NCBI GenBank assembly: GCA_900770605.1
Contig: CAAGKS010000098.1
Location: forward strand, 1-7,906
Source: Clostridia bacterium
GTDB lineage: Bacteria > Bacillota > Clostridia > Oscillospirales > CAG-272
Direction: 5' to 3'
Length of the DNA: 7,906 bases
This document shows positions 1 through 5,878 of this stretch, one piece after another (position 1 is the first letter of the stretch; each line of letters opens with the position of its first letter). The notes beneath the pieces are model-generated. The model was not told the DNA's origin. It ran no database searches and saw only the letters and a list, made by a program, of their open reading frames with translations. The translations under genes were made by a program, and so were the position numbers.

Positions 1-18
1 CGTGTGCTCTTCCGATCT
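1..18. other. Illumina TruSeq adapter remnant at contig end
   Basis: The first 18 bases, CGTGTGCTCTTCCGATCT, are the 3' part of the standard Illumina TruSeq read-2 adapter. Read on the minus strand they give AGATCGGAAGAGC followed by ACACG, the familiar read-through adapter start. Real genomic sequence begins at 19. There the minus-strand ABC ATPase reading frame still matches its family (ending RVGTTF), and beyond that point it would turn into adapter-coded residues. This is a library or assembly artefact, not biology. Confidence 0.96.
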
Positions 19-582
19 GAAGGTAGTTCCAACTCTGTTGTGAAGCTTGGTAAGCTCGGTTCTCATGGTTGCACGGAGCTTTGCGTCAAGGTTTGAAAGC
101 GGCTCGTCGAGCAAGAAGACCTTGGGGTTACGAACGATAGCACGTCCGAGCGCAACTCTCTGCTTCTGACCTCCGGAAAGAGCCTTGGGCTTTCTATCGA
201 GAAGGTGTGTTATATCAAGGATTCTTGCAGCCTCTTCAACGCGGCGCTTGATCTCCTCCTTGGGTGTCTTGCTGAGCTTGAGTCCGAACGCCATGTTCTC
301 GTAAACGGACATATGAGGATACAGAGCGTAGTTCTGGAAAACCATCGCGATCTGTCTATCCTTAGGTGCTACGTCGTTTGCGAGCTGGTCGCCGATGAAA
401 AGCTCACCTTCTGTGATCTCCTCAAGTCCTGCGATCATACGAAGTGTTGTTGACTTTCCGCATCCGGAAGGACCAACGAAAACTATAAATTCCTTATCCT
501 TAACTTCAAGATTGAAATCAGATACAGCGGTAACTCCGCCGGGATATTTTTTGTAAATGTGTCTGAGTGATAAGCTTGCCAT
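19..582 (-). CDS. ugpC: Sugar ABC-importer ATPase, MsmX/UgpC/MalK type (partial)
   Basis: This is the nucleotide-binding subunit that hydrolyses ATP on the inner face of the membrane to drive a binding-protein-dependent importer, usually for oligosaccharides or glycerol-3-phosphate. The 188 visible residues hold the whole ATPase core except the H-loop: Walker A GPSGCGKST (37-45), Q-loop with the FQNYALYPHM block (82-91), signature LSGGQ (135-139) and Walker B VFLLDE (155-160) followed by the D-loop SNLD. The family usually runs 360-380 residues, so the H-loop and the C-terminal regulatory OB-fold half are lost at the contig end. The ATG at 582 is chosen because AGGAGG (593-598) lies 10 nt upstream and the residues MASLSLRHIYKKYPGG match the family N-terminus. 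No permease or binding-protein gene is upstream, so it may be a shared, solitary ATPase as MsmX is in Bacillus. The substrate cannot be told from the sequence. Confidence 0.93.
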
Positions 583-592
583 TTATAATACT

Positions 593-598
593 CCTCCT
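593..598 (-). promoter_or_regulatory. Ribosome binding site of the ABC ATPase
   Basis: AGGAGG on the minus strand, 10 nt before the ATG at 582. It fixes the start codon of the ATPase gene. Confidence 0.85.
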
Positions 599-636
599 AA
601 AAAATTACACGAATAAGCACACTACTGTACTCTAAT

Positions 637-665
637 ATTATACCAATTTTTCCTCAAAAATGGAA
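637..665 (-). promoter_or_regulatory. Extended -10 promoter for the ABC ATPase
   Basis: The minus strand reads TGGTATAAT, a perfect -10 hexamer (642 down to 637) with the extended TGn element directly before it. A 17-bp spacer would put the -35 at 665-660, where only TTCCAT is found, a poor match, so the promoter seems to rely on the extended -10. Transcription would begin near 630, giving a leader of about 48 nt. This makes the ATPase gene independent of the tex operon upstream. Confidence 0.7.
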
Positions 666-678
666 GATGGTATTTTCC

Positions 679-688
679 CGAAATTTCG
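679..688. promoter_or_regulatory. 10-bp palindrome upstream of the ATPase promoter
   Basis: CGAAATTTCG is a perfect palindrome centred about 54 bp upstream of the predicted start and 10 bp from the larger inverted repeat. It could be a second regulator site. At 10 bp chance is a real alternative, so this is offered only because of the paired arrangement in a short intergenic region. Confidence 0.25.
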
Positions 689-697
689 CCCCTCCCC

Positions 698-714
698 TTG
701 TGCATTATGCACAA
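698..714. promoter_or_regulatory. Perfect inverted repeat, candidate operator
   Basis: TTGTGCATTATGCACAA is two perfect 8-bp half-sites around a single central base. It is centred about 76 bp upstream of the predicted ATPase transcription start. The size and symmetry fit a dimeric helix-turn-helix regulator, but it does not match the CcpA cre consensus and I cannot name the protein. The upstream position suits an activator or a distal repressor site. Confidence 0.45.
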
Positions 715-777
715 TTTATGTGTTTTTCGAGTGAGCAAAACCGCTTGTAAAAAGTGATATTTTAATAAATTAAAATT

Positions 778-2937
778 TTACTTGACATTTTTCATAGAAA
801 GAGATATTCTCTTCTTCTTAACGTCGACCTCAAGCACTCGCACCTTTACGTTATCTCCAAGTCTTACGACCTCAGAGGGATGCTTTACGAATCTGTCCGA
901 GAGCTGAGAGATGTGCACAAGACCGTCCTGATGCACGCCGATATCAACGAACGCGCCGAAGTCTATAACGTTTCTTACAACGCCGTCAAGTATCATTTCA
1001 GGCTTGAGATCCTCTATCGCAAGCACGTCTGCGCGCAATGCGGGAGGGGTCATATTATCACGGATATCGCGTCCGGGCTTTTCAAGCTCCGTAACGATGT
1101 CCATAAGCGTGGGCTCGCCTATGCCGCACTCTGCGCAAACCGCGGAGGTTCCCTTTTCGCTGATCTTTGCGCGGATATCGGTAAGCTTGCCCTCTCTGAT
1201 ATCCTTCTCGGTATATCCGAACATTTTAAGCAATATATGAGCCGCATCGTAGGACTCGGGGTGTACGCCCGTGTTATCAAGTATCTCACGTGAATTGGGA
1301 ACGCGAAGAAATCCTGCGCACTGCTCGAACGCCTTAGCACCCACTCGCGGAACCTTGAGTATCTGTGCTCGCGAGGTGAATTCGCCGTTCTCCTCACGGT
1401 ACTTGACTATATTCTTTGCCGAGGTCGCATTGATTCCCGAAATATATGAGAGCAAGGAATAGGATGCGGTATTGACGTCAACACCTACGGCGTTAACGCA
1501 ATCCTCAACCACGCCCTGAAGCGCGACGTCAAGTCTTGCCTGCTTCATATCGTGCTGATACTGTCCAACTCCTATGGACTTGGGGTCTATCTTAACAAGC
1601 TCCGCAAGAGGATCCTGGAGTCTGCGCGCGATAGAAACGGCAGAACGCTGCATTACGTCAAAATCAGGAAATTCCTCGGCGGCAAGCTTGGACGCGGAAT
1701 ATACCGATGCGCCCGCCTCGTTTATAATAATGTACTTACAGTCGTACGAGACCTCCTTGAGAGTCTCGGCTATGAAAAGCTCGCTCTCACGGGACGCCGT
1801 ACCGTTACCGATCGCGATAACGTCGACCTTGTACTTCTCTACCATCTTCTTGATGATCTTTGCCGCTTCCTCGGTCTTGAACTTGCTCTTGGTGGTGGGA
1901 TAGACTACGGCGGTATCAAGCACCTTTCCCGTCTTATCGACTACCGCGGTCTTACAGCCGTTGATATATCCGGGATCAAAGCCAAGAACTGTCTTACCTT
2001 TGAGAGGCGTCTGCATAAGAAGGGGCTTGAGGTTATCCGCAAAGAGCTTGATCGCGCCCTCGCCTGCGACGTCAAACAGATCGTTTCTTATCTCACGCTC
2101 GATAGAGGGAGCGATAAGTCTGTCATAGCCGTCAACGATAGCCGCCTCGATATACTTCACCGCCTTGCTCTTGGGGTTAGTTATCATAGAGGTGCAAAGG
2201 AAGTTGAGTATAATTCCCTTTTCTACCGAAATAGATACCTTTAAGAACTCCTCCTTCTCTCCTCTGTTTATAGCGAGAACTCTGTGCGAGGGGATCTTGT
2301 TTATCTTATCGGAGTAATCGTAATACTGAGAATATACGGAGTCCTCGTCCTTTGCCGCCTTGGTTGCGATAAGTCCCATATCAAAGGTTACCTTACGGAC
2401 GGTCTTTCTGAATTCCGCATTATCCGAAACGCTCTCGGCGATTATATCGCAAGCGCCTGCAAGGGCTTCCTCTGCGCTCTCCACGCCCTTCTCCACGTCA
2501 ACGTAGCCCTGCGCCTGCTCCTCGATAGAGGGCTCGTAGGAATCGAGCTGAGCGAGAATAAGCTCGGCAAGGGGCTCAAGTCCCTTCTCCTTTGCAACCG
2601 ACGCTCTGGTCTTTCTGTGCGGACGGTAGGGACGGTAAATATCATCGACCTCTGTTATCGTGACCGCGTTATCGATAGCCGCGCTGAGCTCGTCAGTCAT
2701 CTTACCCATCTCGGTGATGAGCTTCTTGACCTCCTCCTTGCGCTTCTCAATATTTCTAAGGTAAGTAAGTCTGTCGTCAAGATTACGGAGCAGCTCGTCG
2801 TCAAGGCTTCCCGTTTCTTCCTTACGGTAACGCGCAATAAACGGAATAGTATTACCGCCGTCAATGAGCGCGACTGTCTTTTCGACCTGCTCTACCTTTA
2901 TCTTAAATTCCTCTGCAAGTTTTTTAATGATATCCAT
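778..2937 (-). CDS. tex: Tex-family RNA-binding transcription accessory protein
   Basis: Tex (YhgF) is a conserved cytoplasmic nucleic-acid-binding protein linked to transcription and RNA handling; its precise biochemical job varies between species. At 719 residues it is family length and intact. The N-terminal helical region carries the typical block NTIPFIARYRKEETGSLDD (near 29-47) and IYRPYRPHRKTRA (near 100-112). A YqgF/RNase H-like domain begins at VLGFDPG (about 317-323). A helix-hairpin-helix region covers NTASYSLLSYISGI through VPRVGAKAF (about 489-537). The C-terminal S1 domain runs from about 645 to 716 (LDGVVRNVIDFGAFVDIG, ending ISLSMK). I choose the second ATG at 2937: GGAG (2944-2947) sits 6 nt before it, and homologues start MDIIKKLAEEF. 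The ATG four codons earlier (2949) overlaps that GGAG and has no ribosome site of its own. It is the last gene of the folT operon, 15 nt after rsuA. Confidence 0.95.
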   Translation of the reverse strand: MDIIKKLAEEFKIKVEQVEKTVALIDGGNTIPFIARYRKEETGSLDDELLRNLDDRLTYLRNIEKRKEEVKKLITEMGKMTDELSAAIDNAVTITEVDDIYRPYRPHRKTRASVAKEKGLEPLAELILAQLDSYEPSIEEQAQGYVDVEKGVESAEEALAGACDIIAESVSDNAEFRKTVRKVTFDMGLIATKAAKDEDSVYSQYYDYSDKINKIPSHRVLAINRGEKEEFLKVSISVEKGIILNFLCTSMITNPKSKAVKYIEAAIVDGYDRLIAPSIEREIRNDLFDVAGEGAIKLFADNLKPLLMQTPLKGKTVLGFDPGYINGCKTAVVDKTGKVLDTAVVYPTTKSKFKTEEAAKIIKKMVEKYKVDVIAIGNGTASRESELFIAETLKEVSYDCKYIIINEAGASVYSASKLAAEEFPDFDVMQRSAVSIARRLQDPLAELVKIDPKSIGVGQYQHDMKQARLDVALQGVVEDCVNAVGVDVNTASYSLLSYISGINATSAKNIVKYREENGEFTSRAQILKVPRVGAKAFEQCAGFLRVPNSREILDNTGVHPESYDAAHILLKMFGYTEKDIREGKLTDIRAKISEKGTSAVCAECGIGEPTLMDIVTELEKPGRDIRDNMTPPALRADVLAIEDLKPEMILDGVVRNVIDFGAFVDIGVHQDGLVHISQLSDRFVKHPSEVVRLGDNVKVRVLEVDVKKKRISLSMKNVK

Positions 2938-2952
2938 GTCAATCTCCATTTT

Positions 2953-3666
2953 TTACTGTTTTGCGTGTTCTCTCAACGCCTCTATCTCATCGTCAGTCAA
3001 ATATCGCCATTCTCCTCGCGCAAGTGAAGCGTCGAGCTTGAGCGGTCCGAATTCAACTCTTTCAAGATAAGTTATCTTATTATCAAGCGCTTCAAGCATT
3101 CGCTTGATCTGATGGTATTTGCCCTCGACGAGCGTAATATATCCGCCGAGCCTGTCGTCGTCAAGCTCTATCCGAGCGGGCTTGGTCTCATATCCGTCCT
3201 CGAGCGTAAGACCTGCCTCAAAGCGTCCCGCCTCGTCAGGCGACACGGGAAATTTTGAGCGGTAGCGGTATAGCTTTGGGGCGTGGCTCTTGGGAGCAAG
3301 AAGCCTGTGAGCGAGCTCGCCGTCATCGGTGAGCAATACAAGTCCCAGAGTGTTCTTATCAAGTCTGCCGCACGGAAACATTCCTCGGGTGCGCACGTCT
3401 GCGGGAAGCAGATCGAGCACGGTTACGTCGCGTCCGTCCTCAGTCGCGCTCACAACGCCCTCGGGCTTATTGAGCATAACGTAAGTAAATCTGCGATATA
3501 CAATCTCGCGGCCGCAAAATGCCACGCGATCGTTATTCTCGTCTATATTCATATCCGAGGTCTTTGCCGCCACGCCGTTCACGGTCACCGCGCCCTTGCG
3601 CGCGTGCTTCTTTGCCTCTGAACGTGAACAACAGCGCGTAGCTACCAAGAATTTATCAAGCCTCAT
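2953..3666 (-). CDS. rsuA: 16S rRNA pseudouridine synthase, RsuA type
   Basis: The enzyme isomerises a uridine in 16S rRNA (U516 in E. coli numbering) to pseudouridine. The 237-residue protein has an N-terminal S4 RNA-binding domain (MRLDKFL to VTVNG, about 1-48) followed by the RsuA/RluB/E/F catalytic domain. The motif GRLDKNTLGLVLLTDDG holds the catalytic aspartate, D103. The second signature EGKYHQIKRM (181-190) with its KYHQ favours RsuA over RluB, though the choice between 16S and 23S targets is not certain from sequence. The ATG at 3666 is preferred: GGAGG lies 6 nt upstream and S4 proteins of this family begin MRLDKFL. A longer TTG start at 3684 would swallow that ribosome site. The start overlaps the end of folC by 11 nt, which suggests translational coupling. 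Confidence 0.9.
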   Translation of the reverse strand: MRLDKFLVATRCCSRSEAKKHARKGAVTVNGVAAKTSDMNIDENNDRVAFCGREIVYRRFTYVMLNKPEGVVSATEDGRDVTVLDLLPADVRTRGMFPCGRLDKNTLGLVLLTDDGELAHRLLAPKSHAPKLYRYRSKFPVSPDEAGRFEAGLTLEDGYETKPARIELDDDRLGGYITLVEGKYHQIKRMLEALDNKITYLERVEFGPLKLDASLARGEWRYLTDDEIEALREHAKQ

Positions 3667-4951
3667 ATCTGCCCTCCTTATCAAAGCCCTCTACTATCGG
3701 CATAAGCTCCGAATAGGTATAAAGCGAGCCAAGACATACCACCGCGCTATCGCGCTCTGCCGCCGCTCCGAGAGCCGCCCTGTAAGCCGCCTCAAGACTG
3801 TCACAGGCTACCGCCTCAACTCCTCTTTCACAGAGCTCTGCGGCGTAATCCCGAGCGTCAAGCGCGCGAGGATTATCGGGAGTGATCACAAACGCCCGAT
3901 CGGCGACAGTGGAAAGTCTGTCTGCGATATAGGCGTGATCCTTATCGCGAAGAACACCTGTGATAACACATATTTTACGCCCCTTGAAATAGTGCTCTAT
4001 GCTGCGAGCGGACGCGTCGATACCATCGGGATTATGCGCTCCGTCAAATATAACGAGGGGATCTTTATTTATGATCTCAAATCTTGCAGGCCAGCGCGCC
4101 GCCGCAAGTCCTGCGCGGATATGCTCATCGGAAATATCAAGTCCGCCCTGATGCAAAATATCTGCGGCAGTTATTACGGACGCCGCATTATACGGCTGAT
4201 AAAGTCCGAGCAGATCAATCTTTATATTCTTTCGGTTTCCAAAATCAAACACCGTTCCGTCAAGCTCGGCGCAACGGATATCGAGAGCGGAGTGATCGGT
4301 GCGGTAAAAGTCGCTTCCCTGCGCCTGCGCCGTCTTATATATCACGCTCTCGGCAGACTTGTCAGTACCGCCGTAAAGCACGGGGGAGCCGCGCTTTATG
4401 ATTCCCGCCTTCTCAGCGGCTATCTTTTCAACTGTGTCGCCAAGAAACGCCGTATGGTCAAGCGCGATACCCGTTATGACCGAAAGGAGCGGCGATTTTA
4501 TTATATTAGTGGAGTCAAGTCTTCCGCCCATTCCTGCTTCAAGCACAACAACGTCACACTTATTTCTTATAAAATACTCAAACGCGATCGCGCTTATCAG
4601 CTCAAACTCCGTTGGTCTGTCGCGCATAGCATCGGCTATCGGACGGACGTACGAGGTTATCTCGGCAAGCTCCACGTCTGATATAGGATCGCCGTCGATG
4701 CACATACGCTCATTGAAAAAGCGCACGTAGGGCGAAGTGAAAAGACCTGTCTTATATCCCGCCTTATTAAGTATCGATGACAACATCGAGCAAAACGAGC
4801 CCTTGCCGTTAGTGCCTGCAACGTGAATAAATCTGAGCTCGCTCTCGGGGTGTCCGAGTCTTTCACAAAGCTCACTTATTCTTTCAAGCCCGGGCTTGCA
4901 GAACTGCCAGTTTATGCCGTGTATATATCTAAGAGATTCACTGTAATTCAT
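3656..4951 (-). CDS. folC: Bifunctional folylpolyglutamate/dihydrofolate synthase
   Basis: FolC is a cytoplasmic Mur-ligase-type enzyme that joins glutamate to dihydropteroate and adds further glutamates to folates, which keeps them in the cell and raises their affinity for enzymes. The 431 residues are full length. Visible motifs are the P-loop HVAGTNGKGS (43-52), the folate-binding loop FTSPYVRFFNERM (71-83), EAGMGGRLDSTN (138-149), the magnesium/phosphate-binding stretch ITGIALDHTAFLG (159-171) with AEKAGIIK (179-186), and the C-domain FDGAHNPDG (302-310). The ATG at 4951 has only a weak GUGAG ribosome site 5 nt upstream, so translation may lean on ribosomes leaving folT, 26 nt before. Its last codons contain the ribosome site of rsuA. 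Placement behind a folate transporter and a THF riboswitch agrees with the motif-based call. Whether it has both activities or only polyglutamylation cannot be told. Confidence 0.95.
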   Translation of the reverse strand: MNYSESLRYIHGINWQFCKPGLERISELCERLGHPESELRFIHVAGTNGKGSFCSMLSSILNKAGYKTGLFTSPYVRFFNERMCIDGDPISDVELAEITSYVRPIADAMRDRPTEFELISAIAFEYFIRNKCDVVVLEAGMGGRLDSTNIIKSPLLSVITGIALDHTAFLGDTVEKIAAEKAGIIKRGSPVLYGGTDKSAESVIYKTAQAQGSDFYRTDHSALDIRCAELDGTVFDFGNRKNIKIDLLGLYQPYNAASVITAADILHQGGLDISDEHIRAGLAAARWPARFEIINKDPLVIFDGAHNPDGIDASARSIEHYFKGRKICVITGVLRDKDHAYIADRLSTVADRAFVITPDNPRALDARDYAAELCERGVEAVACDSLEAAYRAALGAAAERDSAVVCLGSLYTYSELMPIVEGFDKEGRYEA

Positions 4952-4977
4952 CTTATCTCACTTTTACTTCTTAACGA

Positions 4978-5499
4978 TTATTTATTTAACGCCTTTTGGA
5001 GAACCTTGCTGAGTCTGAAAATAGCGGGAATAAGAGCGATGGAAACGGGTATGAGCACCGCGTATTCGGGCAGACGGTAAACGAACCAGCCCCAGTAGCC
5101 CTTTGACGTGTAAAGCAGACTGACCCAGGCAGTATTTACAAGCAGTCCGAAAACTATATAGTTGATAAGCACAGGCGGCAATATATTTCTGAAAAATCCG
5201 AGCTTTTCCCTCTTATGAAGGAACAGTCCGAAAACCACGCCCATCAGCACCGCAGATGCGGTAAAGCCCGGCGAATACGGACCTATGGGAAACAACAGCG
5301 CTCCGATGAGATCAGCCGCGCCGTAAATGATACCCGCCTTGATGGGCCCGAACAGCATTGCCGCTATAACTATCGGAACAAAGCTGAAGCCTATTTTAAG
5401 GCCGAGCGTGTTGATGGACAGAAATCTGTTGAGAACTATCTCGATAGCGATGAGCATAGCCGCAAAGCAGACAAATTTCAAATTTGAACGGTACTTCAT
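4978..5499 (-). CDS. folT: Folate ECF transporter S component, FolT type
   Basis: FolT is the substrate-binding membrane subunit of an energy-coupling-factor importer. It needs a shared EcfA-EcfA'-EcfT module encoded elsewhere. The 173-residue protein is almost wholly hydrophobic, with about six predicted membrane segments (roughly 8-24, 38-54, 56-70, 78-95, 107-128 and 143-161), the usual S-component design. Family-like blocks include LNRFLSI (23-29), KIGFSFVPIVIAAMLFGP (35-52) and DLIGALLFPIGPYSPGFT (63-80), then NTAWVSLLY (122-130). The specificity call rests on these blocks plus two context lines: folC follows directly, and a THF riboswitch lies in the leader. The ATG at 5499 has AGGAGG 7 nt upstream. 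That site is buried in the leader hairpin described separately. Confidence 0.9.
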   Translation of the reverse strand: MKYRSNLKFVCFAAMLIAIEIVLNRFLSINTLGLKIGFSFVPIVIAAMLFGPIKAGIIYGAADLIGALLFPIGPYSPGFTASAVLMGVVFGLFLHKREKLGFFRNILPPVLINYIVFGLLVNTAWVSLLYTSKGYWGWFVYRLPEYAVLIPVSIALIPAIFRLSKVLQKALNK

Positions 5500-5506
5500 A
5501 AAAAAA

Positions 5507-5549
5507 CCTCCTTTACCTCAACTTGCATAAGGCGCGAGGATAAAGAAGG
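5507..5549 (-). terminator. folT leader hairpin: SD-sequestering and terminator-like
   Basis: On the minus strand CCTTCTTTATCCTC (5549-5536) pairs with GAGGTAAAGGAGG (5519-5507): 13 pairs, one of them G-U, with a single bulged U at 5540 and a 16-nt loop. The 3' arm contains the whole folT ribosome site AGGAGG (5512-5507). The arm is followed at once by seven U residues (5506-5500) and then the ATG. The structure therefore has the form of both an intrinsic terminator and a sequestered ribosome site, and is the likely expression platform of the riboswitch. The stem is rather AU-rich in the middle, so termination strength is uncertain. Confidence 0.75.
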
Positions 5550-5570
5550 AAAACTCACCCTGTGCCGTAT

Positions 5571-5672
5571 GAAGCGGGATGCAGGGATCGAGCCGCAAAC
5601 CGACACGCGATTTTTCGTCCCGTGGACAACTCCCCGTCCCACAGGCACTTCACGCTTGAACCCTTACTCTTC
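5571..5672 (-). promoter_or_regulatory. Tetrahydrofolate (THF) riboswitch aptamer
   Basis: The minus-strand leader of folT matches the THF riboswitch class known upstream of folT and folE in Firmicutes. P1 is GAAG (5672-5669) with CTTC (5574-5571), followed by the conserved AGTA. P2 joins AGGG(U)UC (5664-5658) to GA(U)CCCT (5589-5583) with one U-U mismatch and goes on into AGC/GCT. The AAGTG before P3 is present. P3 is CCTGTGG(G)AC (5645-5636) with GTCCACGGG (5627-5619), one G bulged, followed by the conserved ACGAA (5618-5614). The 3' junction TGCATCCCG (5583-5575) is the class hallmark. Loop 3 GGGA (5634-5631) can pair with TCCC (5579-5576), the expected pseudoknot. The match is by memory of the consensus; a covariance-model search (Rfam THF) would be decisive. 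Confidence 0.9.
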
Positions 5673-5719
5673 TACAACATTATCGCAAAGAAAATATGCT
5701 GAATTCTCTTTACCAATAC

Positions 5720-5748
5720 ATTATACCATTATAACTCCCCAAGGTCAA
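5720..5748 (-). promoter_or_regulatory. Sigma-A promoter of the folT-folC-rsuA-tex operon
   Basis: The minus strand has a -35 TTGACC (5748-5743), an exact 17-bp spacer and a -10 TATAAT (5725-5720) with an extended TGG before it. Transcription should begin near 5713, about 40 nt before the riboswitch aptamer, giving a leader of about 214 nt before folT. Confidence 0.88.
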
Positions 5749-5811
5749 TATTTTTTTGATATTTTTTGCCTTTTTTAAGGGTATTATCCGCCAAAAGATT
5801 ACAAATTTCGG

Positions 5812-5840
5812 TTGACATTCCCACCTTTCTGTGATACAAT
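5812..5840 (+). promoter_or_regulatory. Sigma-A promoter of the glycyl-tRNA synthetase gene
   Basis: The -35 is a perfect TTGACA (5812-5817), the spacer is 17 bp, and the -10 is TACAAT (5835-5840) preceded by an extended TGA. The predicted start is near 5847, leaving a leader of only about 32 nt. It is divergent from the folT promoter, with 63 bp between the two -35 boxes; the DNA between is T-rich on the plus strand and shows no clear operator. Confidence 0.9.
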
Positions 5841-5863
5841 AAACTGTAATAGTATTTTACCAA

Positions 5864-5871
5864 AAGGAAGG
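5864..5871 (+). promoter_or_regulatory. Ribosome binding site of glyQS
   Basis: AAGGAAGG ends 7 nt before the ATG at 5879 and supports that start. Confidence 0.8.
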
Positions 5872-5878
5872 ATAAAAA

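Noticed and set aside
759..776. AT-only hairpin just after the tex stop codon as a terminator
   Set aside because: ATTTTAA-TAAA-TTAAAAT is a 7-bp stem with no G-C pair, too weak to call a terminator. I see no convincing tex terminator between 583 and 777.
1552..3027. Plus-strand open frames of 230 and 247 residues antisense to tex
   Set aside because: They lie inside the tex coding region and have no motif or ribosome site; tex is intact and family length.
3596..4681. 361-residue plus-strand open frame across folC
   Set aside because: It overlaps folC and the start of rsuA in antisense. The translation is low-complexity and rich in Arg, Ser and Ile with no family motif, while folC shows every catalytic motif.
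5569..5778. Small plus-strand frame beginning MKRDAGIEPQ, and a possible tRNA in the same stretch
   Set aside because: The protein is antisense to the riboswitch. The minus strand has GGTTCAAG and GCTCGATCCC, which recall tRNA T arms, but no matching acceptor stem, D arm or anticodon arm can be drawn, and the THF aptamer explains the bases better.
5749..5811. T-rich DNA between the divergent promoters as a terminator or operator
   Set aside because: It has several T runs but only a 4-bp CCTT/AAGG stem and no symmetric repeat; nothing firm can be supported.
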